From Candidatus Planktophila lacus (GTDB taxonomy: Bacteria > Actinomycetota > Actinomycetes > Nanopelagicales > Nanopelagicaceae), in assembly GCF_002288325.1 (NCBI RefSeq), contig NZ_CP016780.1, positions 1,320,813-1,384,812 of the forward strand: 64,000 nt of DNA. Direction: 5' to 3'. Shown piece after piece: positions 33,574 to 42,784 of the stretch. How positions within the stretch are numbered: position 1 is the stretch's first letter; each line of letters starts with the position of its first letter. The notes under the pieces are model-generated. The model saw nothing but the letters and a program-made list of their open reading frames with translations, was not told the DNA's origin and did no database searches. Both the position numbers and the translations under genes were made by a program.

Positions 33574-33840
33574 ATGCCAAAGTCGAAATTGCGTAAAAAG
33601 GTTCAAGAACAGCACGCTCACGAAGAGCAGATCTTTGATGCTGAGCCACACGGCCCAATCGAGAGCCCAAGCTGGCTTGCTCCAGTTATGGTCGCCAACT
33701 TCCTGATCGGCCTCTTCTGGATCGTTGTTTTCTACGTAAGCCAGACCACCTACCCAATTCCGGGTATCGGCGCATGGAACATGATTATCGGCTTTAGCTT
33801 TATTGGGGTTGGATTCAGCCTCGCAACTAAATGGCGATAG
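33574..33840 (+). CDS. crgA: Cell division protein CrgA
   Basis: This 88-residue protein begins with a basic segment (MPKSKLRKK) and has two transmembrane helices (about 34-52 and 65-82), separated by TYPIPGIGAWN, a CrgA hallmark. CrgA stabilises the divisome and interacts with FtsZ, FtsI and FtsQ in actinobacteria. I chose the ATG at 33574 over an upstream frame starting inside pabA. Its place next to pabA and pknB matches mycobacteria and Streptomyces. Confidence 0.9.
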   Translation: MPKSKLRKKVQEQHAHEEQIFDAEPHGPIESPSWLAPVMVANFLIGLFWIVVFYVSQTTYPIPGIGAWNMIIGFSFIGVGFSLATKWR

Positions 33841-33884
33841 AGCGAAGCGTCATCTAGCTGAATAACCCTCTTTTTTACACCTAT

Positions 33885-33919
33885 TCTCAGTCTTCTCTCA
33901 GCCTATGAGAGCATTCTCA
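33885..33919. promoter_or_regulatory. Helically phased TCTCA array before the response regulator gene
   Basis: TCTCA occurs at 33885-33889, 33896-33900 and 33915-33919, and as its complement TGAGA at 33906-33910. Starts are 11, 10 and 9 bp apart, placing the sites on about one DNA face. The last lies 4 bp before the ATG. OmpR-family regulators bind such phased repeats, so autoregulation is likely. Confidence 0.5.
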
Positions 33920-33923
33920 AACC

Positions 33924-34640
33924 ATGCCTAAGAGCTCTGAAAACACCAATTACCGAATTCTCGTCGTTGATGATGAATCCAGTATCAGCGATCTAATCTC
34001 AACAAGTCTGCGCTTCGTCGGTTTTGAAGTTCGCACTGCTGCGACCGGCTCTGAAGCTTTAACAGTTGCTGAAGAATTCAAACCGCATGCTGTCGTACTC
34101 GATGTGATGCTTCCAGATTCAGATGGTTTTGAAGTCTGTCGCCAACTGCGCAGCGAAGGTTTAAATATTGGCGTGCTCTTCTTAACCGCTAAAGATGGCA
34201 TGGAAGATAAAGTTGCCGGGTTAACAATCGGTGGCGATGATTACATGACCAAACCATTTAGTTTGGAAGAACTTGTTGCGCGTTTGCGTGCCCTGCTTCG
34301 CCGTATTGGTGTTGCTGAGATAAATACCGATGATGAAAAGATTCGCTTTGCTGACCTTGAACTAAATGAAGCAACTCATGAGGTTCGTCGCGGCGGCGTT
34401 TTACTTGAGATGTCTCCAACTGAATTTCAACTTCTGCGCTACTTATTAATTAACGCCGATCGCGTTGTCTCTAAATCTCAAATTCTTGATCACGTCTGGC
34501 AATACGATTTCCGCGGTGATGCCGGAATTGTCGAAACATATATCTCCTACTTACGAAAGAAGATCGATATCTTCGATCCACCACTAATTCATACGGTTCG
34601 CGGCGTTGGTTACCGCTTGCGCTTGCCAGCAGCGAAGTAG
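33924..34640 (+). CDS. OmpR-family response regulator
   Basis: This 238-residue regulator has an N-terminal receiver (acidic pair in VVDDESSI, phosphoacceptor Asp in AVVLDVMLPDSDG, switch residues in FLTAKDG and lysine in YMTKPFS). A C-terminal winged helix shows EMSPTEFQLLRYLL and VETYISYLRKKID. It pairs with the histidine kinase 8 bp downstream. The signal is unknown. The phased TCTCA repeats ahead of it are candidate operators. Confidence 0.95.
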   Translation: MPKSSENTNYRILVVDDESSISDLISTSLRFVGFEVRTAATGSEALTVAEEFKPHAVVLDVMLPDSDGFEVCRQLRSEGLNIGVLFLTAKDGMEDKVAGLTIGGDDYMTKPFSLEELVARLRALLRRIGVAEINTDDEKIRFADLELNEATHEVRRGGVLLEMSPTEFQLLRYLLINADRVVSKSQILDHVWQYDFRGDAGIVETYISYLRKKIDIFDPPLIHTVRGVGYRLRLPAAK

Positions 34641-34648
34641 CATGAGCA

Positions 34649-36097
34649 ATGCCATCGTTCTCTAGTTGGAGTCTGCTCAACCGCCTGACTTTAGGTGTTG
34701 TTCTGCTTTCTACACTAGGTGTGGTGGCGTCAGATATCTCTGCTCAATCGCTACTTCGAACTTACTTAACTCAAGAGGTAGATAACGAACTATTAAGTGT
34801 CGCTGGTGGTTCTATCCCGCGACTAGAACGTGCGGGAATCGAATCTGATTACGATGATTTCAGCGACAACGAAGCTCGTTCAATGCAGATGCGGCCACTG
34901 CGCAGTATCCCAACTTCAACTTCAGTCACTTTGATTGGACCTGCAGGAATAGTTCTAGGCCAAATTGGTGGAGATTTAAATGCCACCGAGATAACTAGTT
35001 ATTTAACGGCAATTACCCCTGAAAAAGCTTCTGAAAATGGAGATCGCCCGTTCACTATTGAAACTGACGAACATGATTTCCGCGTTCTTTTGCGAACACT
35101 TCCTTCTGGTTTAGGAAATGTAGTAATCGCACATTCATTTGAAGATATCGATCGTATTCTCGCTCGCCTGCAAGGTCTCTTTATTCTTATTGGTTTATTC
35201 ATGATCTTCTTTATCGCACTCGCCTCTCGCAAGATGATTATCGTTGGACTTAAGCCACTGGCAAACGTTGAAGCCACAGCCGAAAGAATTGCTGAAGGAG
35301 ATCTAACTGCGCGTCTTCCAGATGTAAAACCAAATACTGAAGTCGGGCGCTTGGTCGGTACGCTAAATACAATGTTGGGGCGCATTGAGGAATCTTTCGC
35401 TGCGCGTTTAGAGAGCGAAAGTAAGTTACGCCGCTTTGTGGCCGATGCTTCACATGAACTTCGCACACCGATTACCGCTATCCGCGGCTTTGCCGAACTC
35501 CATCGTCAGGGAGCGGTTACTGGTGAAGAGAAGACGAAAGAGCTAATCGGTCGTATCGAGAACGAATCTAAGCGGATGGGTTCACTTGTAGAGGATCTAC
35601 TGCTCTTGGCTCGCCTTGATCAATCGCGGGAAATGAAATCAGATCCGATTAACCTCACACAAATTGTCTCCGATGCAGTTGCATCTGCACGCGCCGCCGG
35701 ACAAAATCACACCGTCAACTTTAATGAGCAAGCTGAAGAAATTTACGCACTTGGAGATAAGGATCGAATTCATCAAGTTATCGCAAACTTGCTTGCCAAT
35801 GCGCGTACTCACACACCTGCCGGAACGGTTATAGATGTCTCACTAAAGCAAGATATTGATGGAGTTCGTATTCGAATTGCGGATAACGGTCCTGGTTTAA
35901 CGGATGCGGATCAAGCGCGAATCTTTGAGCGCTTCTATCGCGCTGATGCTTCGCGTGTTCGCACCGATGGTGAAGGAACAGGTTTAGGACTTTCCATTGT
36001 TGATGCGGTTATGCGCGCCCATGCTGGCCAAGTAAGTGTTCAATCCGAAGTCGGAAAAGGTGCTGCATTTACCCTCTTCTTCCCGTTAGGAAGTTAG
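34649..36097 (+). CDS. Membrane sensor histidine kinase
   Basis: This is a 482-residue kinase. A first transmembrane helix (about 10-28) is followed by an extracytoplasmic sensor of about 150 residues with no recognised domain. A second helix (about 176-194) leads to HAMP (KPLANVEATAERIAEGDLTA). The HisKA box is DASHELRTPITAIRGFAEL, and the ATPase has NLLANARTHTPAG, DNGPGL and GEGTGLGLSIV. It phosphorylates the upstream regulator. Its stop overlaps the convergent htpX end by 4 bp. Confidence 0.95.
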   Translation: MPSFSSWSLLNRLTLGVVLLSTLGVVASDISAQSLLRTYLTQEVDNELLSVAGGSIPRLERAGIESDYDDFSDNEARSMQMRPLRSIPTSTSVTLIGPAGIVLGQIGGDLNATEITSYLTAITPEKASENGDRPFTIETDEHDFRVLLRTLPSGLGNVVIAHSFEDIDRILARLQGLFILIGLFMIFFIALASRKMIIVGLKPLANVEATAERIAEGDLTARLPDVKPNTEVGRLVGTLNTMLGRIEESFAARLESESKLRRFVADASHELRTPITAIRGFAELHRQGAVTGEEKTKELIGRIENESKRMGSLVEDLLLLARLDQSREMKSDPINLTQIVSDAVASARAAGQNHTVNFNEQAEEIYALGDKDRIHQVIANLLANARTHTPAGTVIDVSLKQDIDGVRIRIADNGPGLTDADQARIFERFYRADASRVRTDGEGTGLGLSIVDAVMRAHAGQVSVQSEVGKGAAFTLFFPLGS

Positions 36098-37005
36098 TTT
36101 CCTAACGACTCCATCGCACGCAGAGTTGAAATGCGCTCTTCAATTGGCGGATGGGTAGAGAACATCTTGGAAACTGCTTTGCCATCCAGCGGTGACTCAA
36201 TCCAGATATGAGCAACTGCATTTGATTTCTGTTGCACGACCGTTGAATCTGCCGCAAGTACTTCAAGTGCTTTGCGAAGACCGGCAGGGTTGCGAGTAAA
36301 TGAAACAGCAGTGGCATCAGCGAGTGATTCACGACGGCGTGAAATTGCGCTCTTAAGTAGTGTTGCCGCAATTGGCGCCAGGATTAAAACGAATAGTGAA
36401 ACTACCAACATGATTGGGTTGGCGTTGCTATCGCGATCGCGACGACCACCACCAAACCACATCATGCGCATTAAGAAATCGCTCAAGATCGCAATTGCAC
36501 CTGCAGTAGTTGCGGCAACTGCAGAAACTAAAGTATCGCGGTTTGCTACGTGCGCCATCTCGTGCGCAATAACGCCTTGCAGTTCATCACGATCCATAAC
36601 TTCCAAGATGCGAGTTGTAAATGCAATTAACGCATGATCGGGATCGCGCCCTGTTGCAAAAGCGTTTGGCGCAGTGTCGACCACGATTGCAACCTGTGGC
36701 ATTGGTAGTCCACTTGCGATAACAACTTCTTCAATGACGTTAAAGAGTTCGGGGTTATCTTCGCGCTGAATTAACTTAGCTCCAGTCATCTTTAGAACTA
36801 ATTTATCTGAGCCGTAATACGAACCCCATACGCCGATCAGTGAAATACCAACTGCAAGTGGCACCATGAAGGTTGATGTGCCGGCGCCGAAGTAAGTTAG
36901 CGCTGCATATGCAACTAGACCGGTGAGTAAACCCATTGAGGCAAGAAGGAAATAAGTCTTTCCTTTATTTGTGCTCTGTTGGGCGCGAAAATCGTTTGTT
37001 GCCAT
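36094..37005 (-). CDS. htpX: Membrane zinc metalloprotease HtpX
   Basis: This 303-residue M48B protease has two N-terminal transmembrane helices. The zinc motif HEMAHVANRDTL (HExxH) comes before two more hydrophobic stretches, and the third ligand lies in SRRRESLADATAVS. It degrades damaged membrane proteins. Its ATG is 6 bp after lemA, and the htpX-lemA pairing is common in actinobacteria. Confidence 0.94.
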   Translation of the reverse strand: MATNDFRAQQSTNKGKTYFLLASMGLLTGLVAYAALTYFGAGTSTFMVPLAVGISLIGVWGSYYGSDKLVLKMTGAKLIQREDNPELFNVIEEVVIASGLPMPQVAIVVDTAPNAFATGRDPDHALIAFTTRILEVMDRDELQGVIAHEMAHVANRDTLVSAVAATTAGAIAILSDFLMRMMWFGGGRRDRDSNANPIMLVVSLFVLILAPIAATLLKSAISRRRESLADATAVSFTRNPAGLRKALEVLAADSTVVQQKSNAVAHIWIESPLDGKAVSKMFSTHPPIEERISTLRAMESLGN

Positions 37006-37011
37006 TGTTTC

Positions 37012-37563
37012 TTAGAAAGTTACCTTTGGAACGTTGCGATCTTGAGGATCGGTAACTTCATAAAATTCGCGCTCTGTAACCTTTGCAAAACCTGCGAAAA
37101 AGCTGGTCGGGATGGTTTTTACAGCGGTGTTGAGGTTGCGAACGTTGTCGTTATAGAACTGACGTGAGAAAGCAACTTTATTTTCAGTTGTTGAAAGTTC
37201 TTCTTGTAGAGATAAGAAGTTTGATGATGCTTTGAGATCTGGGTAAGCCTCAGCGACTGCGAGCAATCCGCGGAGCGCTTGCGTCAACATTCCATCAGCG
37301 GCTGCAACATCGGCAACCGTTGAAGCAGTGGTCGCCTTAGCGCGCGCTGTAACAACGGCATCGAAGGTGCCTTGTTCGTGCGCGGCATAACCTTTTACGG
37401 TTTCAACTAAATTTGGGATTAAGTCAGAGCGGCGCTTTAACTGCACTTCGATCTGAGCAAATGATTCATCGACGCTGATATTTAAGCGGATGAGTCGGTT
37501 GTATTGAGCAACGAAGAAAAGTACGAGAAGACCAACAACTGCGAGCGCGATAATGATTTCCAT
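37012..37563 (-). CDS. lemA: LemA family protein
   Basis: This 183-residue protein has an N-terminal membrane anchor (about 3-19). The LemA helical bundle follows, with NRLIRLNISVDESFAQIEVQ, RRSDLIPNLVETVKGYAAHE and AEAYPDLKASSNFLSLQEEL. Its function is poorly known. Genetic linkage to htpX suggests a membrane quality-control role. An 8-bp inverted repeat lies upstream at 37582-37605. Confidence 0.93.
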   Translation of the reverse strand: MEIIIALAVVGLLVLFFVAQYNRLIRLNISVDESFAQIEVQLKRRSDLIPNLVETVKGYAAHEQGTFDAVVTARAKATTASTVADVAAADGMLTQALRGLLAVAEAYPDLKASSNFLSLQEELSTTENKVAFSRQFYNDNVRNLNTAVKTIPTSFFAGFAKVTEREFYEVTDPQDRNVPKVTF

Positions 37564-37581
37564 AATTAATTCAACCCCTTA

Positions 37582-37605
37582 AGTAAAGGTTGTATTCCCT
37601 TTACT
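37582..37605. repeat. Perfect inverted repeat upstream of lemA
   Basis: AGTAAAGG and CCTTTACT flank 8 nt. It lies between dcd and lemA, both minus strand. No T-tract follows, so it may be an operator or an mRNA hairpin rather than a terminator. Confidence 0.4.
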
Positions 37606-37618
37606 AGTTTATTGTGGA

Positions 37619-38197
37619 TTACTTGATCTTGCTTTGGTGGAAATTTAAGAAGGAGCGGCTTGCGGTTGGTCCGCGTTGACCCTGATATCTAGAGCCGTAT
37701 TTCGCACTGCCGTATGGATGCTCAGCAGGAGATGAGAGTTTGATCAGACAGAGCTGACCGATCTTCATTCCTGGGAATAGCTTTACCGGCAGATTTGCTA
37801 CGTTGGAAAGTTCAAGGGTGATGTGTCCAGAAAATCCCGGATCGATAAAGCCAGCAGTTGAATGTGTAAGCAAGCCAAGGCGGCCGAGTGAAGATTTTCC
37901 TTCAAGGCGACCGGCAATATCATCGGGCAAGGTGATGATTTCGTAGGTGCTGGCGAGAACGAATTCGCCTGGGTGCAAGATAAATGCTTCGCCATCTTCG
38001 GCGACGACTTCGCGAGTTAGCTCGGCTTGTTCGATCGATGGATCGATAACTGAGTACTTGTGGTTTTCAAAGACGCGGAAGAATTTATCGAGGCGGACAT
38101 CAACCGATGAAGGTTGGATCATCGCCTCTTCAAATGGTTCGACGGCGACGCGGCCGGCGTTGATTTCAGAGCGGATATCGCGATCACTTAGAAGCAC
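37619..38197 (-). CDS. dcd: dCTP deaminase
   Basis: This 192-residue protein has the dCTP deaminase/dUTPase fold with the motif [18 protein letters not shown] (about 107-124), holding the catalytic Glu and nucleotide-binding residues, then [16 protein letters not shown]. It makes dUTP, or dUMP if bifunctional, for thymidylate synthesis. The GTG start at 38197 has TAGGCT ending 6 nt upstream and no ribosome site. Confidence 0.95.
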   Translation of the reverse strand: MLLSDRDIRSEINAGRVAVEPFEEAMIQPSSVDVRLDKFFRVFENHKYSVIDPSIEQAELTREVVAEDGEAFILHPGEFVLASTYEIITLPDDIAGRLEGKSSLGRLGLLTHSTAGFIDPGFSGHITLELSNVANLPVKLFPGMKIGQLCLIKLSSPAEHPYGSAKYGSRYQGQRGPTASRSFLNFHQSKIK

Positions 38198-38203
38198 GGC
38201 GTG

Positions 38204-38209
38204 AGCCTA
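38204..38209 (-). promoter_or_regulatory. TAGGCT -10 box, leaderless start of dcd
   Basis: TAGGCT on the minus strand ends 6 nt before the GTG at 38197. Confidence 0.5.
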
Positions 38210-38275
38210 TCTGACCGCGGTAGAAACGCTTAGTTAGGGCTTGCGTAAGTTACTGGTGGGTAGCATTATTTGCCC

Positions 38276-40102
38276 ATGAGCCATTACAACGCCAACCTGC
38301 GCGATATCGAATTCTGCCTCTTTGACCTCTTCCAAACCGAGAAGGTGCTGGGGACTTCCATCTTTAGCGAACTCGATCGCGAAACTGCGATGGGGATGTT
38401 GGAAGAGATGAAGCGCTTAACCGAGAACGATCTCGCTGAATCTTTCGTTGAAGGCGATCGCGTTGGTGCGATTCTCAATAAAGAAACTGGAAATGTCACA
38501 CTTCCAGAAAGTTTTAAAAAATCTTATAAAGCTTATATTGATGGTGAATGGTGGCGTCTTGATGCGCCGGTTGATTTAGGCGGAACAAAAGTTCCGGCTG
38601 CAGTTCGTTGGGCGATCGCCGAAATGGTTTTAGGTTCAAACCCTGCGATTCACATTTATGCATCTGGTTATGCATTTGCACAAGTTGCATATGTTTTGGG
38701 CACCGAAGATCAGAAGCAGATGGCGAAGTTGATGGTTGATCGCCACTGGGGCGCAACGATGCAGTTAACAGAACCAGATGCTGGTTCAGATGTTGGTGCA
38801 GGTCGCAGCAAGGCGGTGCAACAACCTGATGGAACTTGGCATATCACCGGCACAAAGCGCTACATCACATCAGGTGATGCAGACTTCTACGAGAACGTTA
38901 TGCACTTCGTTCTTGCTCGCCGCGAAGGTGGCGGACCAGGAACTAAGGGGTTGTCACTCTTCTTAATTCCTAAATTTATGTTTGATCTCAAGACCGGTGA
39001 TCTCGGAAAGCGTAACGGCGTTTTTGTAACCTCACTTGAAAACAAGATGGGTCTAAACGTCTCCGCTACATGCGAAGTAAACCTCGGCGAGAAAGAGCCA
39101 GCAGTAGGTTATTTGTTAGGTGAAGTCCACGAAGGTATCGCGCAGATGTTTAAGGTAATTGAATTTGCGCGCATGATGGTTGGTACAAAGGCGATCGCGA
39201 CTTTATCCGCTGGATATCAGCAAGCACTTAGCTATGCGAAAACCCGCGTACAAGGCGGGGATATGAAGGTTATGAACGATAAGGCGAGCCCGCGCGTAAC
39301 GATTATCCATCACCCAGATGTGCGTCGTTCGCTGATGGTGCAGAAGTCATACTCCGAAGGTATGCGCGCACTAGTTCTATACACCGCAACTATTCAAGAT
39401 GAGATTGAACTTGCTCGCGCAGCTGGCGATGAGGCAAAAGTTAAGACAATGGAAGCGCTTAATGATCTCTTGCTGCCAGTTGTTAAGGGTTACGGCTCTG
39501 AAAAATCTTGGACACTTCTTGGTACTGAATCGCTACAAACATTTGGTGGCGCAGGATTTACGCAAGATTGGCCGCTAGAACAATATGTTCGCGATGCCAA
39601 GATCGATACTTTGTATGAAGGCACAACTGCAATTCAGGGTCTTGATTTCTTCTTCCGTAAAGTTGTTAAAGATGGCGGAAAAGCACTTGGCCTTCTTGGA
39701 AAAGAGATCCAAACATTTGCTGAAGCAGGCGGTGCACATGCTGAAGAGAAGCAAGCGCTTCTCAAGGCTCTCGGTGATCTAAATGGCATGGTCGGCGTTC
39801 TTGTTGGACATGCCATGGCATCACAAGAATCTGCGCCAGAGATTTATAAAGTTGGTTTAAATACATCGCGTGTATTGATGGCAGTTGGCGACATCATCAC
39901 TTCTTGGTTATTACTACGCCAAGCAGATATCGCTGCTGAGCGTTTGCCGAGCGCATCTGCAAAGGATGCCGATTTCTACACCGGCAAGATCGCATCAGCT
40001 AAGTTCTTTGTGACAAATTACCTGCCACATATCACCGCTGATCGTAAGATCGTTGAGGCCACCGATAGTTCAATCATGGAAATCTCTGAAAACGCCTTTT
40101 AA
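38276..40102 (+). CDS. Acyl-CoA dehydrogenase (FadE5-like, long form)
   Basis: This protein has about 608 residues from the ATG at 38276. It is longer than classical acyl-CoA dehydrogenases because of an extra C-terminal domain. FAD/substrate segments are [49 protein letters not shown] and the catalytic-region [13 protein letters not shown]. It oxidises an acyl-CoA to the enoyl-CoA and passes electrons to ETF. No other beta-oxidation genes adjoin it. CATTAT lies 6 nt before the ATG, so it may be leaderless. Confidence 0.92.
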   Translation: MSHYNANLRDIEFCLFDLFQTEKVLGTSIFSELDRETAMGMLEEMKRLTENDLAESFVEGDRVGAILNKETGNVTLPESFKKSYKAYIDGEWWRLDAPVDLGGTKVPAAVRWAIAEMVLGSNPAIHIYASGYAFAQVAYVLGTEDQKQMAKLMVDRHWGATMQLTEPDAGSDVGAGRSKAVQQPDGTWHITGTKRYITSGDADFYENVMHFVLARREGGGPGTKGLSLFLIPKFMFDLKTGDLGKRNGVFVTSLENKMGLNVSATCEVNLGEKEPAVGYLLGEVHEGIAQMFKVIEFARMMVGTKAIATLSAGYQQALSYAKTRVQGGDMKVMNDKASPRVTIIHHPDVRRSLMVQKSYSEGMRALVLYTATIQDEIELARAAGDEAKVKTMEALNDLLLPVVKGYGSEKSWTLLGTESLQTFGGAGFTQDWPLEQYVRDAKIDTLYEGTTAIQGLDFFFRKVVKDGGKALGLLGKEIQTFAEAGGAHAEEKQALLKALGDLNGMVGVLVGHAMASQESAPEIYKVGLNTSRVLMAVGDIITSWLLLRQADIAAERLPSASAKDADFYTGKIASAKFFVTNYLPHITADRKIVEATDSSIMEISENAF

Positions 40103-40116
40103 ATAACTTTTGCTAA

Positions 40117-40145
40117 TTAGGCGTATATCTAACTTAAGATAGGCT
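40117..40145 (+). promoter_or_regulatory. Leaderless promoter of the EamA transporter gene
   Basis: TTAGGC (40117-40122), 17 bp, then TAGGCT (40140-40145), ending 6 nt before the ATG at 40152. Confidence 0.5.
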
Positions 40146-40151
40146 CACCCA

Positions 40152-41072
40152 ATGCTAAATAAGCATCGGGGCGAGTTCTACCTAGTAATAGGTGCGATCT
40201 TCTTCTCCATGAACGGGGTAGTTGTCACCTTGGTCCTCGACCATATGACCACCTTCCGCCTGGCCCAAGTGCGCGCACTTGGAACCTTCTTCCTCCTCTT
40301 TCTTATTACCTTTATTCAGGATCGAAATTCCCTAAAGGCCGAACGCCGTGAAATCCCAACCTTGCTCTTCTATGGCGTTTTTGGCTACGCGATGGTGCAG
40401 CTCGGTTACTTCATCGGCATTTCTCGCGGAGTTCCGCTTAGCTTGGTGCTGATTATCGAATTTACCGCACCAATATGGATCGTTCTCTGGATCAAATTTG
40501 TTCGTAAATCAGTCGTTGCTAAAGATATGTGGGTGGCAATTGCACTTTCATTACTTGGGTTAATTCTGGTTGCAAAAGTTTGGCAAGGATTCTCATTCGA
40601 CTTAATCGGATCTTTTGGCGCCCTTGGCGCCGCGTTGGCTTTGGCCGTTTACTTCTTAATGAGCCAATCGCAAGGCACAAAACGTTCTGCGCAAGCGATG
40701 GTTGTTTGGGGAATGGGAGTCGCAGGGCTTTTCTGGTCTTTAGTGCTGCCGATCTGGAATTTTCCGACAGCGATTTTTACAACAGAGATTAATTTGCAGG
40801 GGCGCTTTAGTGGCTACAGCGCACCAGGTTGGTTATTGATCGCCTACGTAATTGTTTTTGGAACCTTGGTTCCGTACCTATTTGTGGTTGGTGGAATTCG
40901 CAGGCTAAGTGCTTCAACATCTAGCGTTATCGGAATGCTTGAACCAGTTTTGGCTGGAGCATTTGCTTGGATCTGGTTATCGCAATCATGGACAGCGATT
41001 CAATTATTTGGCGGGCTTATTGTATTAATCGGTATCTATATTGCAGATCGAGCAAAGACAAACGCTAAATAA
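40152..41072 (+). CDS. EamA/DMT-family transporter
   Basis: This 306-residue protein has about ten hydrophobic helices in two EamA repeats. The first begins GAIFFSMNGVVVTLV. The second repeat ends SSVIGMLEPVLAGAFAWIWL and IQLFGGLIVLIGIYIAD, the family signature. It probably exports an amino acid or other small metabolite (RhtA type). The substrate is not assignable. It converges with dnaB 2 bp away. Confidence 0.9.
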   Translation: MLNKHRGEFYLVIGAIFFSMNGVVVTLVLDHMTTFRLAQVRALGTFFLLFLITFIQDRNSLKAERREIPTLLFYGVFGYAMVQLGYFIGISRGVPLSLVLIIEFTAPIWIVLWIKFVRKSVVAKDMWVAIALSLLGLILVAKVWQGFSFDLIGSFGALGAALALAVYFLMSQSQGTKRSAQAMVVWGMGVAGLFWSLVLPIWNFPTAIFTTEINLQGRFSGYSAPGWLLIAYVIVFGTLVPYLFVVGGIRRLSASTSSVIGMLEPVLAGAFAWIWLSQSWTAIQLFGGLIVLIGIYIADRAKTNAK

Positions 41073-41074
41073 CT

Positions 41075-42514
41075 TTATTCGTTCCAAGCGCCATCTTGTG
41101 GTTCTTGCTGTGCAGTGAAGTCGCGACCTGCACCGGCACTCGGCGCCATATCTGCAAAGCGCGCAAAGTGAAGTTGCGCAGCAACGGTGATCGTCTTGGT
41201 CTGACCGTTACGGTGCTTAGCAACGATTAGATCTGCTTCACCTGATCGGTTTTGAGAGTCATACATATCATCGCGGTGGAGCAAGATAACTACGTCGGCA
41301 TCTTGTTCGATCGAACCAGATTCGCGAAGGTCTGAAAGCATTGGCTTCTTATCTGAACGCTGTTCCGGTGAACGGTTGAGCTGTGAGATCGCGATAACCG
41401 GAACGTTTAACTCTTTAGCCATAAGTTTTAGGTGGCGAGAAAATTCAGATACTTCTTGCTGACGGTTTTCTACGCGCTTGCCGCTAGTCATCAACTGCAA
41501 GTAGTCGATAACAATTAACTTGAGGTCGTGGCGCTGCTTTAAACGGCGGGCTTTAGCGCGGATCTCCATCATCGAAAGGTTTGGAGAGTCATCGATAAAT
41601 AGAGGTGCGGCAGAGATTTCTCCCATACGGCGCGCAAGCTTCGACCATTCTTCATCGCTTAACTGACCGGCGCGAATATTATTTAAACCAACTCGCGCTT
41701 CAGCAGACAACATACGCATTGTGATTTCAGAGCGCGACATTTCGAGCGAGAAAATAACTGATGTTTTGCCGTCGTGGATTGATGCATGTCGTGCAATATC
41801 AAGGCCGAGAGTTGATTTACCAACTGCAGGACGAGCCGCCAAGATAATCATGTTGCCGGGATGGAAGCCGTGCGTTAAGAGATCTAGATCGCGGAAACCA
41901 GATTTAACTCCTTCAATGCCTGTTCCTTTTTGAATCGCTTCGATCTCATCGAGGGCTTCAGGTAGCAGCGTTGCAAGTTGTACATAATCTTCTGAGGTGC
42001 GGCGTTCGGTAACTGCATAAACTTCGGCTTGCGCTTGATCAACAGCGTCATCGACTTCACCTTCGACGTTGTAGCCGAGTTGCACAATCTTGGTGCCGGC
42101 TTCAACAAGGCGGCGCATGATCGCGTGTTCGCGAACAATCTTTGCGTAGTAACTTGCATTGGCGGCAGTTGGAACAGATGAAATTAAAGTGTGTAGGTAA
42201 GGTGCACCACCTGCGCGTGCAATGTCGCCGCGCTTTGTGAGCTCTGCAGAAACTGTGACCGCGTCCGCTGGTTCGCCGCGACCATAGAGATCGAGAATTG
42301 CATCGTAAATTAACTCGTGTGCCGGGCGATAGAAATCGCGTTCGCGTAAAATTTCGAGCACATCTGCTATTGCATCTTTTGATAAGAGCATTCCGCCGAG
42401 AACAGATTGTTCTGCGATTAAATCTTGTGGCGGTGTGCGCTCGAACTCGGCGCCAACGTTGTTATATGAGGCGTTGGCTCGCGATGAATTGTTAGGTAGT
42501 TCGGCGATGCTCAC
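41075..42514 (-). CDS. dnaB: Replicative DNA helicase DnaB
   Basis: This protein has 479 residues from the GTG at 42514. The longer frame to 42754 would code through the DnaA-box region and adds residues unlike DnaB. The N-terminal domain starts PPQDLIAEQSVLGGMLLS. The RecA-like helicase domain has Walker A AARPAVGKSTLGLDIA, Walker B LIVIDYLQLM and SQLNRSPEQRSDKKP. No intein is present. It follows the rpsF-ssb-rpsR-rplI block as in mycobacteria, but corA is inserted between on the opposite strand. Confidence 0.96.
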   Translation of the reverse strand: MSIAELPNNSSRANASYNNVGAEFERTPPQDLIAEQSVLGGMLLSKDAIADVLEILRERDFYRPAHELIYDAILDLYGRGEPADAVTVSAELTKRGDIARAGGAPYLHTLISSVPTAANASYYAKIVREHAIMRRLVEAGTKIVQLGYNVEGEVDDAVDQAQAEVYAVTERRTSEDYVQLATLLPEALDEIEAIQKGTGIEGVKSGFRDLDLLTHGFHPGNMIILAARPAVGKSTLGLDIARHASIHDGKTSVIFSLEMSRSEITMRMLSAEARVGLNNIRAGQLSDEEWSKLARRMGEISAAPLFIDDSPNLSMMEIRAKARRLKQRHDLKLIVIDYLQLMTSGKRVENRQQEVSEFSRHLKLMAKELNVPVIAISQLNRSPEQRSDKKPMLSDLRESGSIEQDADVVILLHRDDMYDSQNRSGEADLIVAKHRNGQTKTITVAAQLHFARFADMAPSAGAGRDFTAQQEPQDGAWNE

Positions 42515-42556
42515 GGGTGTAACTTCCCACCTTGCACTGACAAAAGCGAAGGCACC

Positions 42557-42632
42557 TGGGGATAAGGCTGTGCATAAAGGAGTGGATAAGCGCCTTTTCC
42601 TGTGTAAATCCCTGTGTGCAGGGTGTGGGTAA
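42557..42632 (-). promoter_or_regulatory. Cluster of four DnaA-box-like sequences upstream of dnaB
   Basis: Read on the minus strand: TTACCCACA (42624-42632), TTATCCACT (42581-42589), TTATGCACA (42569-42577) and TTATCCCCA (42557-42565). Each differs by one base from TTATCCACA and all share one orientation. Three are spaced 12 bp apart. They lie in the 270-bp gap between dnaB and corA and may let DnaA control dnaB. Confidence 0.55.
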
Positions 42633-42714
42633 CTATTCTCTTTTTCAATCTTTTCAAGGAAAGCGCAGGTCAGGAAGGGGCAGCGTTCACTTGAGGCTGT
42701 GCATGAAAGTAAAT

Positions 42715-42736
42715 TCTCACTTCTCAACCAGTGAGA
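42715..42736. repeat. Inverted repeat in the corA upstream region
   Basis: TCTCACT (42715-42721) and AGTGAGA (42730-42736) are separated by 8 nt, 48 bp before the corA start. It could be an operator or a 5' UTR hairpin. Confidence 0.35.
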
Positions 42737-42784
42737 CTTTCTGGCAATAACCATTTATTCATCTAAATACTGGAGACTTCTCGC

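Noticed and set aside
42515..42754. Extended N-terminus of DnaB
   Set aside because: The extra 80 residues are unlike DnaB and overlap the DnaA-box region; a GTG at 42514 gives the normal length.
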